A DNA stretch of 7,391 nucleotides from NCBI GenBank assembly GCA_029098065.1, contig JAQXNP010000044.1, positions 1 to 7,391 on the forward strand. The letters run 5' to 3'. Position numbers and translations under genes: made by a program. The DNA comes from Clostridiales bacterium (GTDB lineage Bacteria > Bacillota > Clostridia > Oscillospirales > Oscillospiraceae). Below are positions 1-6,559 of the stretch, piece after piece; the stretch's first letter is position 1; each line of letters begins with the position of its first letter. The notes below the pieces were generated by a model. The model had not been told where the DNA came from, did not search any database, and was given only the letters and a program-made list of their open reading frames with translations.

Positions 1-2196
1 TGCAACAAGGCCATGCGGGCGATCCGGGAAGAACATATCCGGGGTGTCAAGACCAATATCCCCTTTATTACCAATATCCTGGCCCACCCCAAATTCCGGG
101 CGGGGACCTGTCACACCAAGTTTATTGACGAAACCCCCGAGCTCTTTGAACTGGAAAGCGGCCGGGACCGCGCCACCAAGGTGCTGAAATACATCGCTGA
201 GATCCAGGTCAAAAACCCGGACAGCCAGCGCAAACAATTTGAGATCCCCCGCATCCCCATTCCCTCCCGGGTCCAAACGCCCCAGGACGGCCTGAAGAGT
301 CTGCTGGATACCCAGGGTCCCGAGGCCCTGTCCAAATGGGTTCTGGAACAGAAAAAACTGCTCATCACCGACACCACCCTTCGGGATGCCCACCAGTCCC
401 TCCTGTCCACCCGGATGCGCACCCGGGACATGACCCTGGCCGCTCCCGGCACCGCGGAAATCCTGAAGGACTGCTTCTCCCTGGAGATGTGGGGCGGCGC
501 CACCTTCGACGTGGCTTATCGTTTTCTCCATGAATCTCCCTGGGAGCGCCTGGACATTCTCCGTCAGGCCATTCCCAACATTCCCTTCCAGATGCTGCTC
601 CGGGGGGCCAACGCCGTAGGCTATACCAATTATCCGGACAACGTGGTGCGCGCCTTTATCAAAGAGGCCGCCAAATACGGCATCGACATTTTCCGGGTCT
701 TTGACTCCCTCAACTGGCTCCCCGGCATGGAGATTGCCATGGACGAGGTTTTGAAGCAGGGCAAGTTCTGTGAGGCCACCCTCTGCTACACCGGCGATAT
801 TCTGGATCCCAAACGGGATAAATACACGCTCGAATATTATGTTAACCTTGCTAAGGAGCTGGAAAAGCGGGGCGCCCACATGCTGTGCATCAAGGACATG
901 TCCGGCCTGCTGAAGCCCTACGCCGCCAAAAAGCTGGTAACCGCTCTGAAGAACGAGGTGGGAATCCCCATTCATCTCCACACTCACGACACCTCGGGCA
1001 ATCAGGTGGCCGCCTATCTCATGGCCGCCGAGGCCGGAGTGGACGTGGTGGACTGCGCGGTGGAATCCATGGCTTCCAACACCAGCCAGCCCTCTCTGAA
1101 CGCTCTGGTCACCGCCCTCAAGGGCCAGGAACGGGACACGGGCCTGGATCCCGATCAGCTGCAGAAGCTCTCCGACTACTGGGCTGATGTGCGTCTGCGC
1201 TACTCCAAGTTTGAGGGCGGCATCCACAATCCCTCTGCCGACATCTACCGGTACGAAATGCCTGGCGGCCAGTACACCAATCTGAAGGCCCAGGTGGAAA
1301 GCCTGGGGCTGGGCCACCAGTTCGAAGCGGTGAAGGAGATGTACCATACCGTCAACGAGATGCTGGGAGACATTGTAAAAGTAACTCCCTCCTCCAAAAT
1401 GGTGGGCGACATGGCCATCTTTATGGTTCAAAACAATCTGACACCGGAAAACATCGTGGAAAAGGGAGAGGCCCTCACCTTCCCCGACTCGGTGGTCAGC
1501 TACTTCAAGGGCATGATGGGCCAGCCCGCCTGGGGCTTCCCCCCCGAGCTTCAGAAAGTGGTGCTCAAGGGAGAAGAACCCATCACCTGCCGCCCCGGCG
1601 AGCTGCTGGAGCCGGTGGACTTCGCCGCCGCCCGCCGGGAGGTGGAGAAGTTCTACCCCAACGCTTCCGACCGGACCGTGGTGTCCTGGTGCATGTATCC
1701 CAAAGTGGTAGAGGAATTCTGCCGCCACCGCCAGGAATACGGCTACATCACCCGCATGGGCAGCCATGTGTTCTTTGACGGCATGGCTCTGGGAGAGACC
1801 AACCAGATCAGCATCGAGGACGGCAAGACTCTGGTCATCAAATATCTGGGGCTGGGCGATCTCAATGAGGACGGCACCCGGAACGTACAATTCGAACTCA
1901 ACGGCGTCCGGCGTGAGGTCGCCGTTCCCGATCCCAACGCAGAGGCCAAGGTAAGTGCGGTGACCATGGCGGATCCCTCCGATAAAAGCCAGGTGGGCGC
2001 CTCCATTCCCGGCATGATCTCCAAGATCACCGTCCAGCCCGGTCAGGAGGTCAAGCAGAATCAGGTTCTGGCGGTCATTGAAGCCATGAAAATGGAAACC
2101 TCTGTGGTGGCCCGGATGAACGGCGTTGTGGACCGTATTCTGGTCCAGGAAGGCTCCCCGGTAAAGGCGGGCGAACTGCTGATCACCATCAAATGA
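1..2196 (+). CDS. pyc: Pyruvate carboxylase, 5'-truncated by the window edge
   Basis: Biotin enzyme that carboxylates pyruvate to oxaloacetate with ATP and bicarbonate, refilling the TCA/aspartate pathway in the cytoplasm. The frame is open from base 1, and the Met codon at 13 lies inside the biotin carboxylase domain (IRGVKTNIPF follows), so about 420 N-terminal residues are missing compared with the usual ~1150. Numbering from the codon at 13: the carboxyltransferase domain starts near residue 114 with DTTLRDAHQS. D125, K294 (CIKDMSG, the lysine carbamylated in this family), H323 and H325 (HLHTHD) match the metal ligands, and T357 in NTSQPS matches the catalytic Thr. FDSLNW is also present. 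The biotinyl domain covers about 661-727, with the EAMKMET biotin site at K693 (bases 2089-2091), 34 residues from the end. All visible catalytic positions are intact. Having BC, CT and biotinyl parts in one chain argues against a separate oxaloacetate decarboxylase or transcarboxylase 5S subunit. Confidence 0.97.
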   Translation, partial: CNKAMRAIREEHIRGVKTNIPFITNILAHPKFRAGTCHTKFIDETPELFELESGRDRATKVLKYIAEIQVKNPDSQRKQFEIPRIPIPSRVQTPQDGLKSLLDTQGPEALSKWVLEQKKLLITDTTLRDAHQSLLSTRMRTRDMTLAAPGTAEILKDCFSLEMWGGATFDVAYRFLHESPWERLDILRQAIPNIPFQMLLRGANAVGYTNYPDNVVRAFIKEAAKYGIDIFRVFDSLNWLPGMEIAMDEVLKQGKFCEATLCYTGDILDPKRDKYTLEYYVNLAKELEKRGAHMLCIKDMSGLLKPYAAKKLVTALKNEVGIPIHLHTHDTSGNQVAAYLMAAEAGVDVVDCAVESMASNTSQPSLNALVTALKGQERDTGLDPDQLQKLSDYWADVRLRYSKFEGGIHNPSADIYRYEMPGGQYTNLKAQVESLGLGHQFEAVKEMYHTVNEMLGDIVKVTPSSKMVGDMAIFMVQNNLTPENIVEKGEALTFPDSVVSYFKGMMGQPAWGFPPELQKVVLKGEEPITCRPGELLEPVDFAAARREVEKFYPNASDRTVVSWCMYPKVVEEFCRHRQEYGYITRMGSHVFFDGMALGETNQISIEDGKTLVIKYLGLGDLNEDGTRNVQFELNGVRREVAVPDPNAEAKVSAVTMADPSDKSQVGASIPGMISKITVQPGQEVKQNQVLAVIEAMKMETSVVARMNGVVDRILVQEGSPVKAGELLITIK

Positions 2197-2210
2197 CTTC
2201 CCGATCCGGA

Positions 2211-2216
2211 AAGGAG
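2211..2216 (+). promoter_or_regulatory. Ribosome binding site of the hydroxyacid dehydrogenase gene
   Basis: AAGGAG lies 5 bases before the ATG at 2222 and fixes that start. It sits in the 25-base gap after the pyruvate carboxylase stop. The gap holds no visible promoter or terminator, which supports co-transcription of the two genes. Confidence 0.8.
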
Positions 2217-2221
2217 CCGTT

Positions 2222-3178
2222 ATGGAGATCATTTTAAATCTTCTGCCCCTCACCGACAGTGAGCGTGCCGCTTTTCTGGCGGCCGCTCCCAACGAGGATC
2301 ATATCTTCTGTCCCACCGATCATCTGACCTGGTCGGCCTGCTCCGCCTCGCTGGACAAACTGGCCCGGGCCACGGTGATTCTGGGCTGTGTCCCGCCTCA
2401 CATGCTGGTCAGGAATACCAGTCTCAAATGGCTTCAGGCCTGGTTCGCCGGGGTTGATCCCTATCTGGCTCCCGGTATCTTTCCCCAGCGGGCCATGCTC
2501 ACCTCTGCCGTAGGCGCCTATGGCCAGGCAGTCTCCGAGCACATGTTCGCCTCCCTGATGGCTGTTCTCAAGCGTCTGCCCCAATACCGGGATAACCAGC
2601 GCGCCCACCTCTGGCGGGACGAGGGAAAGGTCCGGACCCTGGCCGGGGCCACCGTCCTCCTGCTTGGCACCGGGGATCTCGGCTGCCACTTCGCCGGTCT
2701 GGTAAAGGCCATGGGTGCCCGCACCGTGGGATTCAACCGCCATCCGGAACATCCGGCAGACCATGTGGATGAGCTCCATCCCATTTCTGAACTGGATCAG
2801 TGGCTCCCATTGGCCGATGTCGTGGCCATGACCCTCCCCGCCGCTCCCGAGACGAACCATATTATAGATGCCCGCCGGCTGGCCTTACTGAAAAAAGACG
2901 CCGTCCTCCTCAATGCCGGCCGGGGCAATGCCGTGGACGGCTATGCTTTGGCGGAAGCTCTCCGCTCCGGCGCTCTGTGGGGTGCCGCTCTGGATGTCAC
3001 CGAACCGGAACCTCTGCCCGCCGGTCACCCGCTGTGGGACTGCCCCAACCTGATCCTCACCCCCCACGTGGCAGGGAGCGAGCACCTGGATCAGACCCTT
3101 CGGAACATCGCGGCTCTGTCTCTGGACAACCTGAAGCGCTATCTGGCGGGAGAACCGCTGAAAAACCGCGTTCTGTAA
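2222..3178 (+). CDS. D-isomer-specific 2-hydroxyacid dehydrogenase (glyoxylate/hydroxypyruvate reductase-like)
   Basis: A 318-residue cytoplasmic oxidoreductase expected to reduce a 2-keto acid to the D-2-hydroxy acid, or the reverse. The N-terminal part has the family's LKWLQAWFAGVD segment. The Rossmann motif is GTGDLG at 149-154. The catalytic triad is visible as R234 (NAGRG), E263 (DVTEPEP) and H282 (TPHVAG). Where NAD enzymes usually have Asp at the end of the second strand, this one reads GFNRHPE, with R173. Arg here is typical of NADP(H)-preferring glyoxylate/hydroxypyruvate reductases such as GhrA, so NADPH use is inferred. Length matches GhrA-type enzymes, and there is no C-terminal ACT domain, so it is not a standard SerA. 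It follows pyruvate carboxylase by 25 bases with its own good ribosome binding site and probably shares its transcript. The actual substrate (glyoxylate, hydroxypyruvate, pyruvate or a branched keto acid) cannot be told from the sequence. Confidence 0.92.
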   Translation: MEIILNLLPLTDSERAAFLAAAPNEDHIFCPTDHLTWSACSASLDKLARATVILGCVPPHMLVRNTSLKWLQAWFAGVDPYLAPGIFPQRAMLTSAVGAYGQAVSEHMFASLMAVLKRLPQYRDNQRAHLWRDEGKVRTLAGATVLLLGTGDLGCHFAGLVKAMGARTVGFNRHPEHPADHVDELHPISELDQWLPLADVVAMTLPAAPETNHIIDARRLALLKKDAVLLNAGRGNAVDGYALAEALRSGALWGAALDVTEPEPLPAGHPLWDCPNLILTPHVAGSEHLDQTLRNIAALSLDNLKRYLAGEPLKNRVL

Positions 3179-3188
3179 ATTTCAACAC

Positions 3189-3226
3189 AAAAAGCCCTTC
3201 CGGTCTCAGGACCGGAAGGGCTTTTT
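3189..3226. terminator. Bidirectional intrinsic terminator between convergent operons
   Basis: A perfect inverted repeat: 17-base arm AAAAAGCCCTTCCGGTC at 3189-3205, loop TCAG, and its exact complement at 3210-3226. The GC-rich stem is followed by five T's on the + strand, and by symmetry on the - strand too. It begins 10 bases after the dehydrogenase stop (3178) and lies 11 bases past the - strand tail gene's stop (3238). It should therefore end transcription from both the metabolic operon and the phage tail operon. Confidence 0.95.
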
Positions 3227-3237
3227 GATCTCCTCTT

Positions 3238-3804
3238 CTACTTTACCAGTTTCTCCAGAGCGCCCCAGGTGTATCCTTCATCCTCCAGAGCACCCCAGTT
3301 CTGGAAACGGTTCTCCAGCATGCCCCAGGTTATATACCAGTAGACATACCGGACTTCCAGATGACAGGGAATGATATCCTCAATAATCTGCTGCAACTCA
3401 CGAAAGCTGTCCGGGATACCGGGCACATCAGGGAAGCGGACCTCCACGATCCCGGGATCCTCCGTCTCGCTGACCACAGCGTTGAGACCGCAGCCCCGCA
3501 GGTTGTCATTGACAGCGGCGAGAGTAAAGCTGTCTCCTCCGATCCGCAGCAGGGCAGCCAGCGCCAGCCGTTTCCCCTCCGCCGTCTCAGCCACCGGCCG
3601 CCGGGTGAGGAGGCTCTCGATCCGCTCCAGCCCCCAGTCCTCCGCCGTATCCAGAAAAGCCTCCCGCTCCAGTTCCGTCAGACCGCCGGAAACTCCGTCC
3701 AGCGCGGCCCCCACACCGTCCAGTTCCCCGGCGGTATAGACCCCTTTCCGGTAGGGCCCCATGGGCTTCAGCAGTTCCCAAAGATACTCGGCGTATCCCA
3801 TCAT
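3238..3804 (-). CDS. YmfQ/DUF2313-like phage tail protein (XkdU / Mu gp48-like) with C-terminal WGxLE repeats
   Basis: A 188-residue protein, last in the tail operon, directly after baseplate J, which is the position of XkdU in PBSX and gp48 in Mu. These proteins connect the baseplate to the tail fibres. The N-terminus (YLWELLKPMGPYR) and the middle (AEDWGLERIESLL, then RRPVAETAEGKR) resemble the DUF2313 pattern of a domain that begins with a short 'LLP' segment and later has a 'P..T...R' stretch. Residues 159-188 are three 10-residue repeats of the form (T/N)WGxLExxxx, ending exactly at the TAG stop. The start at 3804 overlaps the baseplate J stop by 4 bases (ATGA). GGAG at 3813-3816 is 8 bases upstream; the second Met codon at 3801 is an alternative. 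The assignment rests on position plus moderate sequence resemblance. Confidence 0.8.
   Translation of the reverse strand: MMGYAEYLWELLKPMGPYRKGVYTAGELDGVGAALDGVSGGLTELEREAFLDTAEDWGLERIESLLTRRPVAETAEGKRLALAALLRIGGDSFTLAAVNDNLRGCGLNAVVSETEDPGIVEVRFPDVPGIPDSFRELQQIIEDIIPCHLEVRYVYWYITWGMLENRFQNWGALEDEGYTWGALEKLVK
3241..3330 (-). repeat. Three tandem 30-base repeats encoding WGxLE decapeptides
   Basis: Units at 3330-3301, 3300-3271 and 3270-3241 on the - strand encode TWGMLENRFQ, NWGALEDEGY and TWGALEKLVK. The block CTCCAG (+ strand) recurs at 3253, 3283 and 3313, exactly 30 bases apart, each followed by a diverged CCCCA-containing stretch. Identity is strong over the first six codons of each unit and weak over the last four, as expected for selected protein repeats. 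The array ends flush with the stop codon. Confidence 0.9.
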
Positions 3805-4856
3805 TCCGCCGACTCCACCGTCAGGGTGCCCAGCACAGGCAGTTCTCCCTGTTCCACCATCACATCAGAATCCGGAACTGTAACCGCGCAGTTGGCCACT
3901 CCCTCCTGGGAAAAAACCAGCTGATACAGCTGGGCCACCAGCACGCTCCGGCTCAGCCGTTCACCGGAAAACCAGTTTTGGATGGCAGATCTCACCGCCT
4001 CCGTCACAGTGTCGGGGGAAACGCCCTCTTTCGGAGTGACCGATACCGTCACATCCACACTTTTCACCGCGGGGGCCTTGACCTCCACATCCACAGCGAT
4101 CTCCCGGCGGGCCTCGAACCAGTCCGTCAGCTGACTCAGCAGCTCTTCGCCGGGGAGTCCCGTCCGGGTGGCAACCACCACATCCACCGTTCCTCTCCCC
4201 CGGTTCCGGGGGAGGACCGCGGCGGCGGCCACTTCGTCAAAGGACAGCGCCCCCTGCTCATAAAAAGCGGTGTTGGCCCCATTGGGCATCCGCCGGTACG
4301 TCTCCAGCACCCGACCCCGCAGGGCCTCGTCATCCTCCTCATCGGTTCCGCCGGTGAACGCATCCGGATTCACGCACCGGCTCACGCCCACCGGCGCCAC
4401 CGCCATGGCCTGGACGGCCCCGGCGGGCACGTTTCCCGCGGTTCCCGCCTCTGCCGCCCGCGCCGCGGTCTCCACCTTTGTATCTCCCGCCGGGATGACC
4501 GCGTCCTCCACCGTCTCAAAGCGCACCTGTCCCGCCGTGACACACACCGTTCCCGCCGGGATGCTCAAATCGGAGGATGCCGCCTCGTCCACAGAAAAGC
4601 GAATGATCCCTTCCGCTTTTCCGGCGGGGCGCCGCTCCAATCCCCGGAGGGCGGCGTGGCGCTCCAGATAGGTCCCTTCCGCCGTCTGAGGAAATACCTG
4701 GCGGATCAGCCACTCCCCCTGAACATAGAGGGCGTACACCTGGGCCGCCGCGGCGTAGAGCCGCACGGACAAATCGCTCACCGCCGATGCCTCTGTCCCT
4801 GTCTCCCGCCGGAACACGGCCAGCATCTCATCATAGATCTCCTCGATGGTTTTCAC
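3801..4856 (-). CDS. Baseplate J family protein (XkdT / Mu gp47-like)
   Basis: A 351-residue structural wedge protein of contractile tail baseplates, close in length to PBSX XkdT. Visible family features are the segment GTYLERHAALRGLERRPA near residues 61-78, a beta-rich middle with repeated 'IPAG(T/D)' turns (99-102 and 121-124), and the J signature FTGGTDEEDDEALRGR at 167-182, followed by NGANTAFYEQ and a terminal beta-rich domain. The start is GTG, not ATG: it lies in a GTGA overlap with the stop of the upstream wedge gene, and GGAGGGG at 4862-4868 is 5 bases before it. The gene ends in an ATGA overlap with the YmfQ-like gene, so all three are probably translationally coupled. Confidence 0.93.
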   Translation of the reverse strand: MKTIEEIYDEMLAVFRRETGTEASAVSDLSVRLYAAAAQVYALYVQGEWLIRQVFPQTAEGTYLERHAALRGLERRPAGKAEGIIRFSVDEAASSDLSIPAGTVCVTAGQVRFETVEDAVIPAGDTKVETAARAAEAGTAGNVPAGAVQAMAVAPVGVSRCVNPDAFTGGTDEEDDEALRGRVLETYRRMPNGANTAFYEQGALSFDEVAAAAVLPRNRGRGTVDVVVATRTGLPGEELLSQLTDWFEARREIAVDVEVKAPAVKSVDVTVSVTPKEGVSPDTVTEAVRSAIQNWFSGERLSRSVLVAQLYQLVFSQEGVANCAVTVPDSDVMVEQGELPVLGTLTVESAE

Positions 4857-5206
4857 GCCATCCCCTCCAATCTCACTGACGCCGTCAGCGTTTCCCCCTT
4901 CCAGTCCATCCGGACGGCGAGCCGGGTCCGGCCCTCCTCTTCGGACAGGCTTACTCCGGTGACAGTCAGTTCCTCATCGCTCAGGGCCTCCGCCGCATAC
5001 TGCCGGGCCAGTGTCTCCCGCCGTCCCGCCGGGACCTGTCCCAGCAGATGGAGCCTGCTGCCCAGCTCAGGCAGGAAGGGAAAACTCCCCCGCCGAACCG
5101 TGAGCTTCCACAAAACCCGGTCCAGCACTTCCTCCGACCCGCTCACCGTCCGGAGCCCGCCCTTTCCGTCGGAGACATAGTCCCCATCTCTCAGCATCAG
5201 CGCCAT
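4853..5206 (-). CDS. gp25/gp46-like baseplate wedge protein (XkdS position)
   Basis: A 117-residue protein between the spike and baseplate J genes, which is the place of Mu gp46 and PBSX XkdS (gp25/gpW/DUF2634-type wedge proteins). The sequence fits: an N-terminal DGDYVSDGKGGLRTVSG, a helical segment (EEVLDRVLWKLTVRRGSFPFLPELGSRL in two blocks around residues 25-52) where the RRG...PFLPELGSRL motif resembles the gp25 core, then a YAAEAL helix and two beta strands (TVTGVSL and TRLAVRM) at the C-terminus. The ATG at 5206 shares one base with the upstream stop (TGATG), with GGAGGG 6 bases before it. In-frame ATG at codon 4 is a less likely start. Which of the related small wedge families it belongs to needs a profile search. 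Confidence 0.82.
   Translation of the reverse strand: MALMLRDGDYVSDGKGGLRTVSGSEEVLDRVLWKLTVRRGSFPFLPELGSRLHLLGQVPAGRRETLARQYAAEALSDEELTVTGVSLSEEEGRTRLAVRMDWKGETLTASVRLEGMA
4862..4868 (-). promoter_or_regulatory. Ribosome binding site that fixes the GTG start of baseplate J
   Basis: GGAGGGG on the - strand sits 5 bases before the GTG at 4856, inside the end of the upstream coding region. The nearby ATG at 4861 is in the upstream gene's frame and only two codons from its stop, so it cannot be the start. Confidence 0.75.
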
Positions 5207-5577
5207 CAGAGTCCCTCCTCCTCCAGCACCACCGACCGGCCGTTGACCTTCAGGGTCCCTGTCACGTCAATAACCCCGTCCAGCCCCAGCCGAATGGATG
5301 ACTTGCCCGCCACGATGCGCACCTCGCCGGGTGCCAGGTCCCCGCTCCCGCTGGGCACGCCCACCGCGCAGGGCTTTTCTCCCTGGACACCGGCTTTGAG
5401 CACCAGCATCTCTTCTCCCCTGCCGGGCACCCACTGATATCCGCCGGGGGCATACACCGCCACGCCCCGGCGCTCTCCCTCCAGCCAAACGCCCGCCGGG
5501 TCGCCGGAGACGGTCACCACGCCGGTGAGAGCTCCCCCGCCGGTGCGGCCCGTCCGTTCCTTTTTCGCCATAAACAT
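5206..5577 (-). CDS. Short baseplate spike-like protein (gpV / Mu gp45-like; XkdR position)
   Basis: A 123-residue protein expected at the central puncturing tip of the baseplate. The middle (GVAVYAPGGYQWVPGRGEEM, then a VG step near residue 72) resembles an OB-fold spike domain. The end (GEVRIVAG, SSIRLGLDGVIDVTG, LKVNG) looks like the repeated beta strands of a triple-stranded spike stem. It follows the hub gene, as gp45 follows gp44 in Mu. It is much shorter than Mu gp45 or P2 gpV (about 200 residues), starts with a Lys/Gly-rich stretch, and contains no His, so it lacks the HxH metal site known at the tip of those spikes. An XkdR/DUF2577 assignment is the alternative. The ATG at 5577 is chosen because GGGAGAG is 7 bases before it; the Met codon at 5571 is 13 bases away. 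It is 43 bases after the hub stop. Confidence 0.72.
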   Translation of the reverse strand: MFMAKKERTGRTGGGALTGVVTVSGDPAGVWLEGERRGVAVYAPGGYQWVPGRGEEMLVLKAGVQGEKPCAVGVPSGSGDLAPGEVRIVAGKSSIRLGLDGVIDVTGTLKVNGRSVVLEEEGL

Positions 5578-5584
5578 ACTTCTT

Positions 5585-5591
5585 CTCTCCC
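5585..5591 (-). promoter_or_regulatory. Ribosome binding site of the spike-like gene
   Basis: GGGAGAG on the - strand lies 7 bases before the ATG at 5577, favouring it over the in-frame Met at 5571. It sits in the 43-base gap after the hub gene, the largest gap within the tail operon seen here. No terminator hairpin is evident in that gap. Confidence 0.6.
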
Positions 5592-5620
5592 ATCTCCGGT
5601 CCGGGAGTCGCTCCGCCCCG

Positions 5621-6559
5621 TTACTCTACCAGGGTCACCTTCACCCGGCTTCCACGCTCGTCCAGCACACTCTCCGTCTCCAATACAGTCCACGTCCCCA
5701 GCAGCTTCGGCGCAGTCAGAGCGGCAGTCACGGTATCTCCCGGCTCACAGAAACAGCTCCCCGGCACCGTGAGTTCCACCCGCAGCCGTTCCCGTGCCGA
5801 CTGATCCAGCTGGAACTGCCCCGAGTAACGCATAGTCTGGTAGGTGCTTTTCCCCGGCATGGTGATCACCCGCCGGCACTGCCCGCCCTGTCGGTGAAAT
5901 GCCTCATTGGTCACCCGCTGAGGGGACAGCTTTCCACGGTCCTGGACCAGCACCTCGGAATACACCCCGTACCTCCGGTCCCGCCAGGTCACCCCGGTGA
6001 TGCCGGTCCGGTCGTCCACCCGGATCTGCCGCTTCTGCCGGCTGGGGGTCACATACAGCTGTCCCCAGACGTCAAACCAGGGCTCCACCCCACCGTGATA
6101 GCAGGCAAAGCTGTACAGTACCTGCCACTCACTGCTGCCTGTCTCCACGGAAAAGCCGGGCACCGCCGGCAGTCCGCGGGTTTCCTTCACTGTGATCCCA
6201 TAGGGCGTCACATGATCCCGCAGGATATCCGCCAGAGTGGCGATCTGGTAGTCCTGACCCCGGGCCTCGTTGTCCAGCAGAAGGGCCGCCATGCCCCGTC
6301 CGGACACGGAAAGGATCCCTCCCGTCTCGTCCCAGACCAGCTCATACTCGTCCAGCACACCGGTGAAGCGCCGCTGGCCGTCCTCCTCCAGAATAAGCCG
6401 GTTGGCATCGGCCAGCACCTCTTCCGCCCCTCCGTCCCAGGGGCAGGCCCCCTCAAAACTGTCACAGGGCACGCTCCCCGTCCGCTTCAGCTTCCAGTTT
6501 AAAAAGGGCGGCAGTCCAAGCCGCCTTCCGTCGTAACAGATCAGCGTACCCGTCATCAT
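5621..6559 (-). CDS. Phage tail hub protein (XkdQ / Mu gp44 / gpD-like)
   Basis: A 312-residue protein between the LysM and spike genes, the place of XkdQ (about 325 residues) in PBSX and of the gp44/gpD hub in Mu and P2. Hub proteins form the ring joining the tail tube to the central spike. The N-terminus has the compact beta-rich pattern seen in XkdQ relatives (GSVPCDSFEG, then FTGVLDEYELVWDETGG and SVSGRGMAALLLDNEA). A ring-domain-like middle follows (ATLADILRDHVTPYGI; SSEWQVLYSFA; WGQLYVTPSR), then a C-terminal beta domain ending GSRVKVTLVE. The frame stays open upstream to 6886, but that part is out-of-frame sequence of the LysM gene and was dropped. The start at 6559 makes an ATGA overlap with the LysM stop and has GAAGG 10 bases upstream; 6556 is an alternative Met. 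No catalytic motif is evident, so the older 'hydrolase' label for XkdQ is not supported. Confidence 0.85.
   Translation of the reverse strand: MMTGTLICYDGRRLGLPPFLNWKLKRTGSVPCDSFEGACPWDGGAEEVLADANRLILEEDGQRRFTGVLDEYELVWDETGGILSVSGRGMAALLLDNEARGQDYQIATLADILRDHVTPYGITVKETRGLPAVPGFSVETGSSEWQVLYSFACYHGGVEPWFDVWGQLYVTPSRQKRQIRVDDRTGITGVTWRDRRYGVYSEVLVQDRGKLSPQRVTNEAFHRQGGQCRRVITMPGKSTYQTMRYSGQFQLDQSARERLRVELTVPGSCFCEPGDTVTAALTAPKLLGTWTVLETESVLDERGSRVKVTLVE

Noticed and set aside
111..503. A - strand open frame of 130 codons within pyruvate carboxylase
   Set aside because: Antisense to conserved carboxyltransferase sequence; Arg/Ser/Val-rich with no motif.
2234..2860. A - strand open frame of 208 codons within the dehydrogenase gene
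   Set aside because: Glycine-rich antisense shadow of a gene with all catalytic motifs on the + strand.
2222..3178. Calling the dehydrogenase phosphoglycerate dehydrogenase (serA)
   Set aside because: The length and lack of an ACT or extra C-terminal domain, and the Arg in place of Asp at the cofactor site, fit a GhrA-type reductase better.
3179..3240. Phage attachment site at the host/phage junction
   Set aside because: No tRNA gene or core direct repeat can be seen, and the other end of the element is outside the window, so nothing supports an att call. The only structured element here is the terminator.
3978..5180. A long + strand open frame (400 codons) opposite the baseplate J and wedge genes
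   Set aside because: It is antisense to two well-supported tail genes, is Arg/Pro/His/Ser-rich low-complexity, has no recognisable motif, and arises because GC-biased third positions leave few stops on the opposite strand.
5578..5620. A short CTCC...GGAG hairpin in the hub/spike gap as a terminator or regulatory element
   Set aside because: The stem is only about four base pairs and has no U tract; it is expected by chance in GC-rich sequence.
5525..6502. A + strand open frame of 325 codons opposite the hub gene
   Set aside because: Antisense shadow of the hub and spike genes with Pro/His/Leu-rich composition and no motif; it crosses two real genes.
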